Source: a bacterium (GTDB lineage: Bacteria > Auribacterota > Auribacteria > Auribacterales > Auribacteraceae). Taken from it: a stretch of 64,000 bases of DNA. The stretch lies in assembly GCA_018435605.1 (NCBI GenBank), contig JAHDNF010000001.1, positions 186,001 through 250,000 on the forward strand, in the 5' to 3' direction. This document shows, piece by piece, positions 55,329 to 64,000 of the stretch. The notes beneath the pieces are model-generated. The model was not told the DNA's origin and did not search any database. It saw nothing but the letters and a program-made list of their open reading frames with translations. Each line of letters starts with the position of its first letter. Position 1 is the stretch's first letter. A program made the translations under genes and the position numbers.

Positions 55329-56011
55329 TACGGTTCGGATATAATTTCAAATATTAATTTAGTACTGTATTTGCCTGAGGGAGTAGTAGTTGTTTCTCCT
55401 ATCGGAGGCATCATTACAGCAAGTTCTATCTTGAATGGTGCGCCGATAGTTATGTCGCCATAAAAATTGTCGTCATCCGTAAACAAAATACGATCCCTAC
55501 CCGCGACCCAATCCGCATTACGAGGGTCTATCCCCATTACGACAACATCCCGAATTGAGTCGCTGGGAGCTATAGCTCCTGGTCCCATATCTCGTAGTGC
55601 GAAATAAGAAATATGCTTTGGATAGTTGATATCAGGCACGTATACCCATTCGTCACCGGTATTCGGAGTTCGAAATTGAAGCGGTAAATATCCACCGCCT
55701 TCACGGATGAGCCCGATATTGTTTTTTTCACGATGAAAGGCCCCTGCAAGCCCCTGATAATTTTTGTTGTCGGTATAAACTCGCATTATCCACGGGTAAG
55801 GCTCGTTGGATGCTCCTTCTACGTTGATATATCCGATTTTGTTAGAACCCGGTTTATTGGCTGGAGCGGTGATGTATCCTTTGAAAGTATATCCGCCAAA
55901 AGATGCTACGGTACATGAAATATATACCTCGCTGGTTGTGCTAGCCCAAAGAGGCTGACAAAAAGCAAATATTATTGCGATTCCAGTGAGAAGTTTTACT
56001 GTGTGTTTCAT
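55328..56011 (-). CDS. Secreted protein related to the 53371 C-terminal domain
   Basis: The frame opens at 56029, but GGAG 8 bases before the ATG at 56011 gives the likelier start (227 residues, MKHTVKLLTGIAIIF). A signal peptide ends near residue 24. The mature protein aligns with the C-terminal half of the protein at 53371 as described there. It could be a major structural subunit of a surface structure. It is the first gene of the four-gene run; about 570 bases of gene-free DNA separate it from the divergent histidine kinase. Confidence 0.7.
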   Translation of the reverse strand: MKHTVKLLTGIAIIFAFCQPLWASTTSEVYISCTVASFGGYTFKGYITAPANKPGSNKIGYINVEGASNEPYPWIMRVYTDNKNYQGLAGAFHREKNNIGLIREGGGYLPLQFRTPNTGDEWVYVPDINYPKHISYFALRDMGPGAIAPSDSIRDVVVMGIDPRNADWVAGRDRILFTDDDNFYGDITIGAPFKIELAVMMPPIGETTTTPSGKYSTKLIFEIISEP

Positions 56012-56583
56012 GGTGAATCTCCATATCATTATTTTGCATTATTTTTACGAAATGATAAGCATAAAATCTTATTAAAAAGATTAATATAGTATGAGTTATA
56101 AAGTATGTTATAAAAGTTGACAGTGTGTATAGGACATCGGGAATTTAGAAAAAAGCCTGTATCTTATGTTCTTTAATAACAAAGGATTTTCATCCAATCA
56201 GGAAAAAATTTAACAGATCGTTTTAACTGAATCAAGTGTTTTTTTGACAAATTATTTATTTTTTCATCCTGTTATTTTTCTATGATGTAATATTGATATC
56301 TTAAAAGACAGCGGATTGTAAAAAATGTTACACAAAAAAGTTAGTAATCCATAAAAAACGGGTAGTGTAACATATGGATTGAAATAGCGGTGTAGCAAAC
56401 TCAAAGTCACTAGAGATCAGATTGCCGTGTAAACTTTGTTTGCTCGCAATGGCTCAATCTCTATAAGATTTTTTTTTATTGAGGTTGTTTATGAGCCGAA
56501 ATAAAATAAATAAAAAACTTGCGAGTAAAGCGATATTATGAAATTATTCGTTTTCAATGAATAACAATACCGGAGATTTAATT
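56012..56583. other. Divergent gene-free region
   Basis: About 570 bases between the secreted cluster (minus) and a histidine kinase (plus). Very AT-rich. It should contain the promoters of both transcripts, but I could not choose one with confidence: a TTGACA is seen near 56246 without a properly spaced -10. A 16-codon ORF at 56491-56541 with a GAGG ribosome site precedes the kinase, possibly by chance. Confidence 0.45.
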
Positions 56584-57954
56584 ATGAAGCTGACGCCTAA
56601 GCAGTATGACCGTCTTTTGCAATACAGAATTGCAGTTGATGATATGATTAAAGGTAATTTCGACCTTCTTTTGAATCCCGATACGGATGATCCGGTAGGC
56701 AAACTTGGCAACTCTCTAATAGAACTAGGCAGAAAACTGAAAACTCAGTCGCAGTATATTGAAACAATCACTCAATTAGTAGAAAAAATCAATGCAGGGT
56801 TTACTACCTCAGATATACTTAACCATATCTTTGAATCGTTCCGTCCATATATTCCGTATGACCGGATAGGGTTTTCGCGTATTAACGAAGAAAATCAAAC
56901 TGTTACAGCGTTGTGGTGTCGGTCGTATTCAGACAACGTCAAGCTGGATGTCGGATATGAAGCGCGCCTTGCCAACAGTACGTTACAGGATATTATCACA
57001 ACTGGGCAACCTCGTATTCTCAATGATCTCGAAGAGTATCTGGCAAAAAATCCATCTTCCAAATCCACCAGATTGATCATAGAGGAAGGTATGCGTTCAA
57101 GCCTTACCTGTCCTCTTATTGTCGAAAAAAAACCTATCGGTTTTTTGTTTTTCTCAAGTTGTAAGCCGTTAACATACGCAAATACGCACACAGAGCTTTT
57201 CATGCAACTGGCAGGTATCATTTCCGTAACTATTGAAAAAGCGATTTTATACGAACGCCTCATGGAATTGAACGAACTTAAAAACAAATTCCTCGGCATG
57301 ACTGTCCATGATTTGCGCAATCCGATCGCTATTATTAAGGGTTTTCTTGACCTGTTGCTACTTCAAGATAACAGCGATTATTATACTAAAGTATTTGATC
57401 ATATTCGCGGGCAAGCAGATAAAATGCTCAGCCTGATTGGAGACTTGCTTGATATTACTGCCATAGAAGCAGGGAAAATCAATATACAGAAAAAACAGGA
57501 AAATATTATTGACGTAGTTAACGATTCGGTTAAAACCAATCGGCTTATCTCTATGGGAAAAAATATCGAAATTCAGGTTGATTTGCCCCTTGATTTGCCA
57601 GATGTTTACATTGATAAAGCACGTATTTACCAAGTGATGGATAATCTTATCAGTAATGCCGTAAAATTTTCTGAATCCGGTACTGTAATTACTATAAAGG
57701 TATATCTCAAAGATAAAAGCGTTTGCGTGAGCGTCTCGGATCAGGGACAGGGAATACCTCAATCCGATCTCCCGAAATTATTTCAGCCTTTCAGCAGGAT
57801 TGGGGTTCGTCCGACCGGAGGAGAAAAAAGTACAGGGCTTGGGCTTGCTATCGTTAAGAAAATCATTGATCTTCATAATGGATCTATTGAGGTTGAAAGT
57901 CAACCCGGTATAGGAACTATGGTAACCTTTTGCTTGCCTGCATTAAAAATGTAA
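56584..57954 (+). CDS. GAF-domain histidine kinase
   Basis: A 456-residue cytoplasmic histidine kinase. GGAG (56572-56575) lies 8 bases before the ATG at 56584, so this start is preferred to 56557. An N-terminal HAMP-like segment (about 10-60) leads to a GAF domain (65-225), then HisKA with the phospho-accepting histidine in MTVHDLRNPIAII and HATPase with NLISNAVKFS, DQGQGIPQSDLPKLF and STGLGLAIVKKI. It lacks membrane segments and a receiver. Divergent from the secreted cluster; a regulator of it is possible but unproven. Its stop abuts the gltD stop, convergent with no spacer. Confidence 0.9.
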   Translation: MKLTPKQYDRLLQYRIAVDDMIKGNFDLLLNPDTDDPVGKLGNSLIELGRKLKTQSQYIETITQLVEKINAGFTTSDILNHIFESFRPYIPYDRIGFSRINEENQTVTALWCRSYSDNVKLDVGYEARLANSTLQDIITTGQPRILNDLEEYLAKNPSSKSTRLIIEEGMRSSLTCPLIVEKKPIGFLFFSSCKPLTYANTHTELFMQLAGIISVTIEKAILYERLMELNELKNKFLGMTVHDLRNPIAIIKGFLDLLLLQDNSDYYTKVFDHIRGQADKMLSLIGDLLDITAIEAGKINIQKKQENIIDVVNDSVKTNRLISMGKNIEIQVDLPLDLPDVYIDKARIYQVMDNLISNAVKFSESGTVITIKVYLKDKSVCVSVSDQGQGIPQSDLPKLFQPFSRIGVRPTGGEKSTGLGLAIVKKIIDLHNGSIEVESQPGIGTMVTFCLPALKM

Positions 57955-59409
57955 TCAGATATTACTACTGAGCGGTAACTCGGAACTGCCCATCAAATAT
58001 GAGTCAACATAGTGAGCCATCTGTCTGCCCTGAGCAATCGCTTTGACAACCAGCGATGCGCCCATAGCCGTATCGCCTGCGGCAAATACATTTTGTATAG
58101 ATGTCATGTATTTTTCGTTGATCACTACATTGCCGCGGTGGTCAATAGCTACGCCTAGGTCGGTTATCAGGCGGTCATGCTCAACATGCTCAAATCCCAT
58201 TGCTAGAAGCACTAGATTGACATTTATCTCAAACTCACTGCCGGCAATCTCTTTCATAACAGGACGTGAACCGGGTTGTTGCGACCATTCTACTTCTATG
58301 CCGTGTAATTTTTCGATTTTTCCTGAGCCGGTGAGTTTTTTTGTGCTGATACACCACCGCCGCTCACATCCTTCTTCTTGCGATGTTGATGTGCGCATGA
58401 TCACAGGCCAGTTAGGCCAGTTAGGGTTTGTCATATTCGGCTGTTCTTGTGGTCTTGGCAAAATTTCAAACTGATATACTTTTTTCGCGCCCTGACGGTT
58501 GGATGTGCCGATACAGTCAGATCCGGTATCGCCGCCGCCGATAACCACAACAATCTTATCTTTCGCAGTTATTTCCTGTGTAGGATCAATGCGGTCGCCT
58601 GCGTTGTGTCTATTTTGCTGTGTCAGAAAATCCATGGCAAAATGGATTCCGTCAAGGTTTCTTCCTTCCACTTTTAGATCGCGGGGTGTGCGTGATCCGG
58701 CAGTCAGACAAACCACATCAAATGATTTTAACAAGTAGCGCGCGGACAGGTCTTCACCGACATTTACTCCGGTTTCAAATTTAACACCCTCGGCTCTCAT
58801 CTGTTCGAGCCTGCGGTCTATCACTCGTTTTTCCAGTTTGAAATCAGGTATGCCATAGCGTAATAATCCGCCTATTCGGTCGGCCTTTTCAAAGAGCGTA
58901 ACATCATGGCCTGCACGGCGTAACTGTTGAGCCGCCGCCAGACCCGTAGGACCTGAGCCAACTATTGCTATTCTCTTGCCGCTCTCAAATTCGGGCGGTT
59001 CGGGTAGCACCCATCCTTCTTTCCATCCGTGTTCTATGATAAGACATTCTATCAACTCTATGGTAATAGGGTCATCGTTGATCGACAATGTACATGCCGC
59101 TTCACAAGGAGCAGGACAAATCCTTCCTGTGAATTCCGGAAAATTGTTGGTGGAATGTAAAATGTCAAGAGCTTCTTTCCAGCGTCCGCGGAATACCAGA
59201 TCATTAAATGTCGGAATCAAATTGGCTAGTGGACAGCCTATGCCATGGCAATACGGTATACCACAATCCATGCACCGTGCGGCCTGTATTTTTTGTTCGT
59301 CTTCAGGCAGTGGCAGTGTAAACTCTTTAAAATCTTTAAGTCGTTCCTGAATAGATTTTTTGCCAGGCATTTTTCTTTTGTACGTTTTAAATCCTATAGG
59401 ATCGCCCAT
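57955..59409 (-). CDS. gltD: Glutamate synthase (NADPH) small subunit
   Basis: A 484-residue FAD/NADPH-dependent subunit. The N-terminus carries the Fe-S cysteines (AARCMDCGIPYCH; GCPLANLIP; RICPAPCEAACT). FAD-binding GSGPTGLAAAQQLRRAGH and NADPH-binding IGGGDTGSDCIGTSNRQGA are intact, and the final AAGDTAMGASLVVKAIAQGR closes the FAD site. AGGAG 5 bases before ATG. It lies 8 bases downstream of gltB on the minus strand. Together they make glutamate from glutamine and 2-oxoglutarate. Confidence 0.97.
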   Translation of the reverse strand: MGDPIGFKTYKRKMPGKKSIQERLKDFKEFTLPLPEDEQKIQAARCMDCGIPYCHGIGCPLANLIPTFNDLVFRGRWKEALDILHSTNNFPEFTGRICPAPCEAACTLSINDDPITIELIECLIIEHGWKEGWVLPEPPEFESGKRIAIVGSGPTGLAAAQQLRRAGHDVTLFEKADRIGGLLRYGIPDFKLEKRVIDRRLEQMRAEGVKFETGVNVGEDLSARYLLKSFDVVCLTAGSRTPRDLKVEGRNLDGIHFAMDFLTQQNRHNAGDRIDPTQEITAKDKIVVVIGGGDTGSDCIGTSNRQGAKKVYQFEILPRPQEQPNMTNPNWPNWPVIMRTSTSQEEGCERRWCISTKKLTGSGKIEKLHGIEVEWSQQPGSRPVMKEIAGSEFEINVNLVLLAMGFEHVEHDRLITDLGVAIDHRGNVVINEKYMTSIQNVFAAGDTAMGASLVVKAIAQGRQMAHYVDSYLMGSSELPLSSNI

Positions 59410-59417
59410 GACAACTC

Positions 59418-62400
59418 CTAGTTAAAAACTTCTTCAGTTATTGTTAATGTATCATCTTTTTTCATTGTCTCAAATTTCAATTTTTCAAGGGCTTTGCGAT
59501 AATCGATAGGCATGATTTTCACAAAATAGGGAAGTATCTGTTCCCAGTTTTCAATCAGATTCGCGGCATATCTACTGGCTGTGTATTTTATATGTTTTTC
59601 TATATACGATCTTAAAAAATCGATATCTTCTTTTTCAGTTACTGTTTCGATATCGACCATGTCAAGATTGCATAACGTGTCCAACAACTGATTGTAATCG
59701 TAAACGTATGCGATACCGCCGCTCATACCGGCGGCAAAATTGCGGCCGGTTTCGCCTAGCACTATTACCCTGCCTCCTGTCATATATTCGCATCCATGGT
59801 CGCCAAGACCTTCTACTACTGCAACGGCGCCGCTGTTTCGCACGGCAAATCGTTCGCCTGCCATACCCGCGATATAAACTTCACCGCTTGTTGCGCCATA
59901 CAGCACTGTATTGCCGATAATGATATTTTTTTCCGACGGGAATGTAGATCCTTTTGGAGGATATACTATAATCCGTCCGCCGGATAATCCTTTACCGAGG
60001 TAATCGTTTGAATCTCCTTCCAATTCAAAAGTCATACCGTTAACTGCGAACGCGCCGAAGCTCTGTCCGGCAGAACCGGTAAAATGGATGTGAATCGTAT
60101 CGTCCGGCAATCCTGTTGATCCATATAGTTTTGCTATTTCTCCGCCGAGCATAGCCCCGCAGGTACGATTGCAATTTTTTATGGGGATGGAAAATTTTAC
60201 AGGCGCTTTATTGTCCAAAGCCGGTTTAACCCGTTTTATCAATTCGTTATCAATACATTCTTCAAGTTTGTGATCTTGCTTGCGGGTACATCGCAGGCTA
60301 CCTCCTTCAGGGAGTGTTACCGGCGAAAGAATTTTGCTAAAATCGAGTCCTCTTGCTTTCCAGTGTTCTATCGCTGGGGTAATTTCGAGCATATCGACAC
60401 GGCCTACCATTTCTTCGATTGTTCTAAATCCGAGTTCGGCCATTATTTCGCGCAGTTCCTGAGCAATAAAACGCATGAAATTGACCACATAATCGGGACT
60501 GCCCGAAAATTTCTTGCGCAGGTCTGGGTCTTGCGTAGCTACACCAACAGGACAGGTGTTAAGATGGCATTTTCGCATCATTATACATCCCAAACATACT
60601 AGAGGAGCGGTCGAGAAGCCGAATTCCTCGGCGCCGAGAAGCGCGCCGATTGCGACATCGCGTCCTGTTTTAAGCTGACCGTCAACCTGTAACCGTACAC
60701 GATCTCGAAGTTCATTGAGCACCAGTGTCTGCTGTGTTTCGGCAAGACCAAGCTCCCATGGGATGCCGGCATGCTTTATAGACGATAACGGAGATGCGCC
60801 AGTTCCGCCGTCATATCCGCTAATAAGAATCATATCCGCTTTTGCTTTGGCAACACCAGCGGCAATAGTTCCTACACCGACTTCGGCTACCAGTTTTACA
60901 GATACTCTTGATTCCGGCTGTACATTTTTAAGATCGAATATAAGCTGAGCCAGATCTTCTATAGAATAAATATCGTGATGAGGCGGCGGTGAAATCAGTG
61001 TTACGCCGGGTGTGGAATGGCGTACCCTGCCTATAGTTTTATCAACTTTATGACCCGGTAGCTGTCCGCCTTCACCAGGTTTTGCGCCCTGAGCGATCTT
61101 GATTTGCATTTCCGATGAATTGACCAGATAATTAGTAGTCACTCCGAATCGCCCTGATGCGACCTGTTTTATGGCACTGCGCAGTGAATCGCCGTTTGGC
61201 AAAGACACAAAACGAACCTCATCTTCACCCCCCTCGCCGCTGTTGCTTTTTCCGCCAAGACGGTTCATGGCGATAGCAAGGCTTTCATGCGCTTCTTTGC
61301 TGATGGAACCGAAAGACATAGCTCCTGTTACAAATCGCTTTACGATACTGTCCACCGGTTCTACTTCTTCTATCGGAACCGGTTTAGTTTTTTTGAAGCG
61401 GAACAAACCGCGAAGCGTATACAGGTTTTTGCTTTGGTCGTTTATCAGCTTGGCGTATTCTTTATATACGGAATAATTGTTTGTTCTTGAAGCTAGCTGT
61501 AACTTCGAAATGGTCAGCGGTGTCCACAGGTGCTTTTGCTGGTTGTGCCGATAGTGATACTCTCCGCCAATATCGAGTAATTTCGGTTGTCTGCCGGATA
61601 AAGGAAACGCTTTACGATGACGCATTTTTATTTCCTGCACAATGACATCAAGCCCGATACCGGAAATACGGGACGGAGTTTTGCCGAAATATCTATCTAT
61701 AAGGTCTTTATTCAGGCCTATAGCTTCAAATATCAATGCTCCTCGGTAACTGCGCAGTGTGGATATACCCATTTTGGAGAAAATCTTAAGCAACCCTTTT
61801 TTTAGTGACTGGATATAGTTATCTATTGCGCTTTCTTCATCGATTTGTTTTGTAAGTCCTTTATCCTGTGAAATATTCGCCAATGACTCGAAAGCGAGAT
61901 AAGGATTTATAGCGCAAGCTCCATATCCGACAAGTAATGCAAAATGCATCACTTCGCGTGCTTCACCTGTTTCTATGATCAGCCCTGTTCTGGTTCGTTT
62001 TCCCACGTCAATCAAATGATGATGCAGTGCCGATGTAGCGAGCAAACTTGGAATGGGCGCGTAGTTTGCGTCCGCTCCCTTGTCTGATAAAATCAGCAAA
62101 GAACATCCTTCGTCAAGTTTTTCTTCAGCCATGGAAGATATGCTTTCAATAGCTTTTTCAAGGGCGCAGACTCCGCCTTCCGGATCGAAAATCATAGGAA
62201 TGATAGCTGTTTTCAATCCTTTTTTTCCGGAAGCGCTGATGATTCGTTGCATATCGTCATTTGAAAGAATAGGGTGTGATAGTTTTAGCTGACGGCAGTG
62301 TTGAGGGGATTCTTCCAGTAGATTGCCTTCGCTACCGACATAACTCATCAACGACATCACCAGCCATTCACGGTACGGATCGATTGCCGGATTGGTAACC

Positions 62401-63974
62401 TGAGCGAACAATTGTTTGAAATATGAAAACAAAAGTTGTGGTTTGTCGGATAATACAGCCAGAGGCGCATCGTTACCCATGGACCCGACCGGTTCCTGTC
62501 CGTTGAGCGCCATGGGGATGAGAATCATATCCAATTCTTCCTGAGTATAACCGAATAATGTTTGACGTATAATAATGCTTTGTTGATCCGGTTTCGCTAC
62601 TTTTGGAGGATTGAACAAACCGCGCAATTCAATACGATTGTCGTTGAGCCATTTTCGGTAAGGCTTGTTTCTAGAAATTCGTGATTTCACTTCCTGATCG
62701 CTGATAATTCGTTTCTGCTCCATATCCACAAGAAATATGCGACCCGGAGTCAGCCTGCCTTTTGCCATGATTTCCTCTGCTGGAAACTCTATTACACCGA
62801 CTTCGGATGCCAGTACTACCAAACCTGACTTTGTTACAACATAACGAGCAGGCCGTAGTCCGTTGCGGTCAAGAACACCGCCTATCTTTCTGCCGTCGCT
62901 GAAAACAAGCGCCGCAGGACCGTCCCATGGTTCCATAATGGTAGTATGATATTCATAAAATGCTCGTTTGTCCTGACTCATATGATACTGTGTACCGAAT
63001 GCCTCCGGAACCAGCATCATCATGGAATGCTCCAATGACCTGCCGCCATTTACCAGTAGTTCCAAAGCATTGTCTATACAAGCAGAATCACTGCCGGTCT
63101 CGTCGATAATGGGGAATAATTTATTGATATCGTTTCCAAACAGTGGCGAATGCATCTGCAATTCTCTGGCTTTCATGCGATTAATGTTGCCTCTCAGTGT
63201 ATTGATTTCTCCATTATGCGCAAGAAACCGAAACGGCTGAGCCAACGGCCATGATGGAAACGTATTGGTACTAAAGCGTTGATGTACCAATGCCAATGCA
63301 CTGGTTAGAGATTCGTCTTTCAAGTCGTCGTAGAATTCTACAAGCTGATTGGCTGTGAACATTCCTTTGTACACTATTGTACGGCAAGAAAAACTGCATA
63401 TATAAAAATAATTGGAGCCAAAGTTATTTTTAATAGCGTAACGTTCTATAACTTTACGAATGACATATAACTTTCTCTCAAGATCGTCACCTCGTAGTTG
63501 CGGCGAGTTCACAAATATCTGACGGATAACCGGCATCGCTCTTAAGGCCTGATCTCCAAGGCAATTCGAACAGAACGGTACGTCTCTCCAGCATAATACC
63601 TGAATTCCGTTTTCTTCACAGCTTTTAGCAATCACACCTTCCATTTCACGCCGTTTTTGTTTGTCTTGAGGAAGGAAAATCATTCCTACACCGTATGCGT
63701 CTTTTTCAGGAAGAGAAAACATACGTGACGAAAATTCTTTACAAAAAAAATCGTGGGGTATTTGAAGAAGAATACCAGCGCCGTCACCCGTAATGTCATC
63801 ACCGCCTATTGCACCCCTATGGACAAGGTTAAGTAGTATTTGGAGTCCTTTTTTGACGATGTCGTGACTTGCTTTTCCCTCTATATTCGCAACAAAGCCG
63901 ACACCGCAACTATCATGTTCGAAAGCAGGATCGTACAAACTGGGGTGTACGCCTATTTTGTCTCGTATATCCAT
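59418..63974 (-). CDS. gltB: Glutamate synthase (NADPH) large subunit
   Basis: A 1518-residue enzyme with the glutaminase (class II) domain, central, FMN-binding and C-terminal beta-helix domains. The nucleophile Cys23 in [12 protein letters not shown] follows a 22-residue propeptide. The FMN domain includes [27 protein letters not shown] and the [3Fe-4S] cysteines in [21 protein letters not shown]. The start has AAGGAG 7 bases upstream at the right edge of the window; the promoter is outside it. This is a complete GltB, same size as in other bacteria. Confidence 0.97.
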   Translation of the reverse strand: MDIRDKIGVHPSLYDPAFEHDSCGVGFVANIEGKASHDIVKKGLQILLNLVHRGAIGGDDITGDGAGILLQIPHDFFCKEFSSRMFSLPEKDAYGVGMIFLPQDKQKRREMEGVIAKSCEENGIQVLCWRDVPFCSNCLGDQALRAMPVIRQIFVNSPQLRGDDLERKLYVIRKVIERYAIKNNFGSNYFYICSFSCRTIVYKGMFTANQLVEFYDDLKDESLTSALALVHQRFSTNTFPSWPLAQPFRFLAHNGEINTLRGNINRMKARELQMHSPLFGNDINKLFPIIDETGSDSACIDNALELLVNGGRSLEHSMMMLVPEAFGTQYHMSQDKRAFYEYHTTIMEPWDGPAALVFSDGRKIGGVLDRNGLRPARYVVTKSGLVVLASEVGVIEFPAEEIMAKGRLTPGRIFLVDMEQKRIISDQEVKSRISRNKPYRKWLNDNRIELRGLFNPPKVAKPDQQSIIIRQTLFGYTQEELDMILIPMALNGQEPVGSMGNDAPLAVLSDKPQLLFSYFKQLFAQVTNPAIDPYREWLVMSLMSYVGSEGNLLEESPQHCRQLKLSHPILSNDDMQRIISASGKKGLKTAIIPMIFDPEGGVCALEKAIESISSMAEEKLDEGCSLLILSDKGADANYAPIPSLLATSALHHHLIDVGKRTRTGLIIETGEAREVMHFALLVGYGACAINPYLAFESLANISQDKGLTKQIDEESAIDNYIQSLKKGLLKIFSKMGISTLRSYRGALIFEAIGLNKDLIDRYFGKTPSRISGIGLDVIVQEIKMRHRKAFPLSGRQPKLLDIGGEYHYRHNQQKHLWTPLTISKLQLASRTNNYSVYKEYAKLINDQSKNLYTLRGLFRFKKTKPVPIEEVEPVDSIVKRFVTGAMSFGSISKEAHESLAIAMNRLGGKSNSGEGGEDEVRFVSLPNGDSLRSAIKQVASGRFGVTTNYLVNSSEMQIKIAQGAKPGEGGQLPGHKVDKTIGRVRHSTPGVTLISPPPHHDIYSIEDLAQLIFDLKNVQPESRVSVKLVAEVGVGTIAAGVAKAKADMILISGYDGGTGASPLSSIKHAGIPWELGLAETQQTLVLNELRDRVRLQVDGQLKTGRDVAIGALLGAEEFGFSTAPLVCLGCIMMRKCHLNTCPVGVATQDPDLRKKFSGSPDYVVNFMRFIAQELREIMAELGFRTIEEMVGRVDMLEITPAIEHWKARGLDFSKILSPVTLPEGGSLRCTRKQDHKLEECIDNELIKRVKPALDNKAPVKFSIPIKNCNRTCGAMLGGEIAKLYGSTGLPDDTIHIHFTGSAGQSFGAFAVNGMTFELEGDSNDYLGKGLSGGRIIVYPPKGSTFPSEKNIIIGNTVLYGATSGEVYIAGMAGERFAVRNSGAVAVVEGLGDHGCEYMTGGRVIVLGETGRNFAAGMSGGIAYVYDYNQLLDTLCNLDMVDIETVTEKEDIDFLRSYIEKHIKYTASRYAANLIENWEQILPYFVKIMPIDYRKALEKLKFETMKKDDTLTITEEVFN

Positions 63975-64000
63975 TTTGATTCTCCTTTTTGAGTCTCAAT

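Noticed and set aside
56491-56541. 16-codon ORF with a GAGG ribosome site before the histidine kinase
   Set aside because: Too short and AT-rich to tell from chance; no conservation evidence.
61287-61490. Several open frames on the plus strand opposite gltB
   Set aside because: They run antisense to a fully conserved enzyme and have no ribosome sites or domain matches.

Overview
The window is a 64-kb piece of a Gram-negative bacterial chromosome, AT-biased and using the standard bacterial code. The envelope genes need an outer membrane: a TolC-like channel, an RND pump, lipoproteins with lipoboxes, an N-acetylmuramoyl-L-alanine amidase, a Wza/SLBB-type protein and TRAP transporters. Multi-domain histidine kinases, a fused methyltransferase/GT2 enzyme, membrane GT-C proteins with TPRs, a prepilin-type protein and a SpoVG with a zinc ribbon fit a little-studied phylum such as Omnitrophota, Auribacterota or Lentisphaerota. 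That placement is inference: there is no rRNA here. No complete insertion sequence, prophage or CRISPR array was found.

Left part (1-14.1 kb): the end of a possible glycosyltransferase, then tsaB-alr, then a signalling run of an HDOD protein, a SpoIIE phosphatase fused to a RsbW-like kinase domain, and a STAS protein. A 1121-residue hybrid histidine kinase follows. Next comes a four-gene, fully overlapping cassette (9936-14068): papain/C39-like peptidase, RLAN-RimK ATP-grasp ligase, GCS2 ligase and N-formylglutamate amidohydrolase-like enzyme. It looks like a self-contained route to an unknown amide-linked small molecule or peptide and is one of the two most interesting loci.

Middle (14.1-33.4 kb): two tandem CAU tRNAs (initiator plus a second), a NifU-type scaffold, a 51-residue lipoprotein, a TPR glycosyltransferase of the TMTC type, a PAP2 phosphatase, a second hybrid kinase, a prepilin protein with a cohesin-like C-terminus, a PEPCK/HprK-like P-loop protein preceded by a 14-bp tandem repeat, a CHASE4 diguanylate cyclase, and an RND pump with its outer-membrane channel but no adaptor.

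Right-middle (33.4-50.1 kb): a methyltransferase-GT2 fusion, a PLP-binding protein, proC, a DUF167 protein, a GalT-like protein with an altered active site, PilZ, DUF486, a GT-C enzyme, a Tudor-like protein, a TatT-DctP-DctQ-DctM TRAP system ending in another TMTC-like gene, a HAD phosphatase, ispE, spoVG with a zinc-ribbon insertion, and an amidase.

Right end (50.1-64 kb): a four-gene secreted cluster on the minus strand (two related secreted proteins flanking a pilus-chaperone-like protein, and a TPR/beta-barrel/SLBB giant), which could be an undescribed surface-assembly or export system. A GAF histidine kinase and gltB-gltD close the window. Start codons were moved from the longest reading frame wherever a Shine-Dalgarno sequence or signal peptide favoured another; each case is stated in its entry.
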